NCBI GenBank assembly: GCA_025059715.1
Contig: JANXCE010000020.1
Location: forward strand, 1-41,684
Source of the DNA: Caldimicrobium sp.
GTDB taxonomy: Bacteria > Desulfobacterota > Thermodesulfobacteria > Thermodesulfobacteriales > Thermodesulfobacteriaceae
Direction of reading: 5' to 3'
Length of the DNA stretch: 41,684 nt
The position numbers were made by a program, and so were the translations under genes. Under the pieces are notes generated by a model that was given only the letters and a program-made list of their open reading frames with translations, was not told the DNA's origin and ran no database searches. How positions within the stretch are numbered: the first letter of the stretch is position 1; the number at the start of each line of letters is the position of its first letter. Of this stretch, positions 41,504 to 41,684 are shown one piece after another.

Positions 41504-41684
41504 GCTTTTAAAATATAGAGATTTTTTTAAAAAAATAAAGAAGTAGTCAATCTTTTCGAGGTTATCTTATTGTTTTCCCCCTCCCCCCTGCATAAGTTCA
41601 AGGTATTTTTAGCTTCTCACTAACACCTTCTCCCATCAAAGACTTAGAAATGCTGCAAAGACTTGAAGCAATCAAAGATGCATC
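41504..41684. other. Right-end spacer with a possible gene fragment
   Basis: Upstream of xseA lies an A/T-rich promoter zone and a pyrimidine run (CCCCCTCCCCCC near 41579-41589). The last 85 bases are open in the plus frame (ending with LEMLQRLEAIKDA) and in one minus frame (ending at a stop at 41600-41598). Either could be the edge of a gene, but the fragment is too short to decide. Confidence 0.3.

Noticed and set aside
41579-41590. Possible G-quadruplex on the minus strand (GGGGGGAGGGGG)
   Set aside because: Only two long G-runs are present, so four separate tracts would need splitting of each run; too weak to claim.
41598-41684. C-terminus of a minus-strand gene at the right edge
   Set aside because: Only 28 codons are visible, and the opposite strand is open as well, so direction and reality cannot be decided.

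Overview
The window is AT-rich bacterial chromosome (I estimate 36-38% GC). It most resembles a thermophilic anaerobe of the Thermodesulfobacteria type (Caldimicrobium/Thermodesulfobacterium-like). That placement is an inference from low GC, a Re-type citrate synthase-like enzyme, small siroheme/ferredoxin redox proteins, many Fe-S proteins, SelA, the non-mevalonate gene dxs, and the Gram-negative genes for TolB, a TonB receptor and the delta-proteobacterial order rpsA-sppA-ihf.

Layout. 1-279: start of an Rpn-type nuclease/transposase running off the left edge. 787-3499: TonB-dependent receptor plus DUF4198 protein, a probable metal-uptake pair. 3570-7440: a scar zone holding an IS3-family element with a dead orfA, an unknown exported protein, the C-terminal remnant of a conjugation gene (traN) and a decayed integrase-core transposase. 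7455-9535: three-gene redox operon (Cys-rich protein, ferredoxin, PCP_red-siroheme-ferredoxin protein). 9532-11956: a LysM/NlpC wall hydrolase diverging from an Rrf2 regulator and a fumarase-type beta subunit. 11932-22092 (minus strand): tautomerase, thioesterase, tolB, a Re-citrate synthase-like enzyme with a C-terminal sensor domain, thrC, a small coiled-coil protein, a metallo-beta-lactamase-fold hydrolase, a TPR protein, selA and an aminotransferase. 22852-36383 (plus strand): speD, speB, HD hydrolase, Fe-S oxidoreductase, radical SAM enzyme, phosphatase, unknown, xerC/D-type recombinase, tRNA nucleotidyltransferase, rpsA, sppA, an IHF/HU-Ppx/GppA fusion, guaB and a pilC/gspF-type gene, mostly with touching or overlapping ends. 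36380-41503 (minus strand): RCKP-type small protein, a Cys-repeat protein, and the classic xseA-xseB-ispA-dxs operon.

The most notable items are the single-ORF fusion of an IHF/HU DNA-binding domain to a Ppx/GppA phosphatase, the sensor domain on the citrate-synthase-like enzyme, a leader upstream of speD in which one C-rich strand can pair either locally or with the ribosome-binding site, a membrane-anchored protein with an exact 56-residue repeat of four cysteines, and the traN fossil. I saw no rRNA, no tRNA and no CRISPR array.
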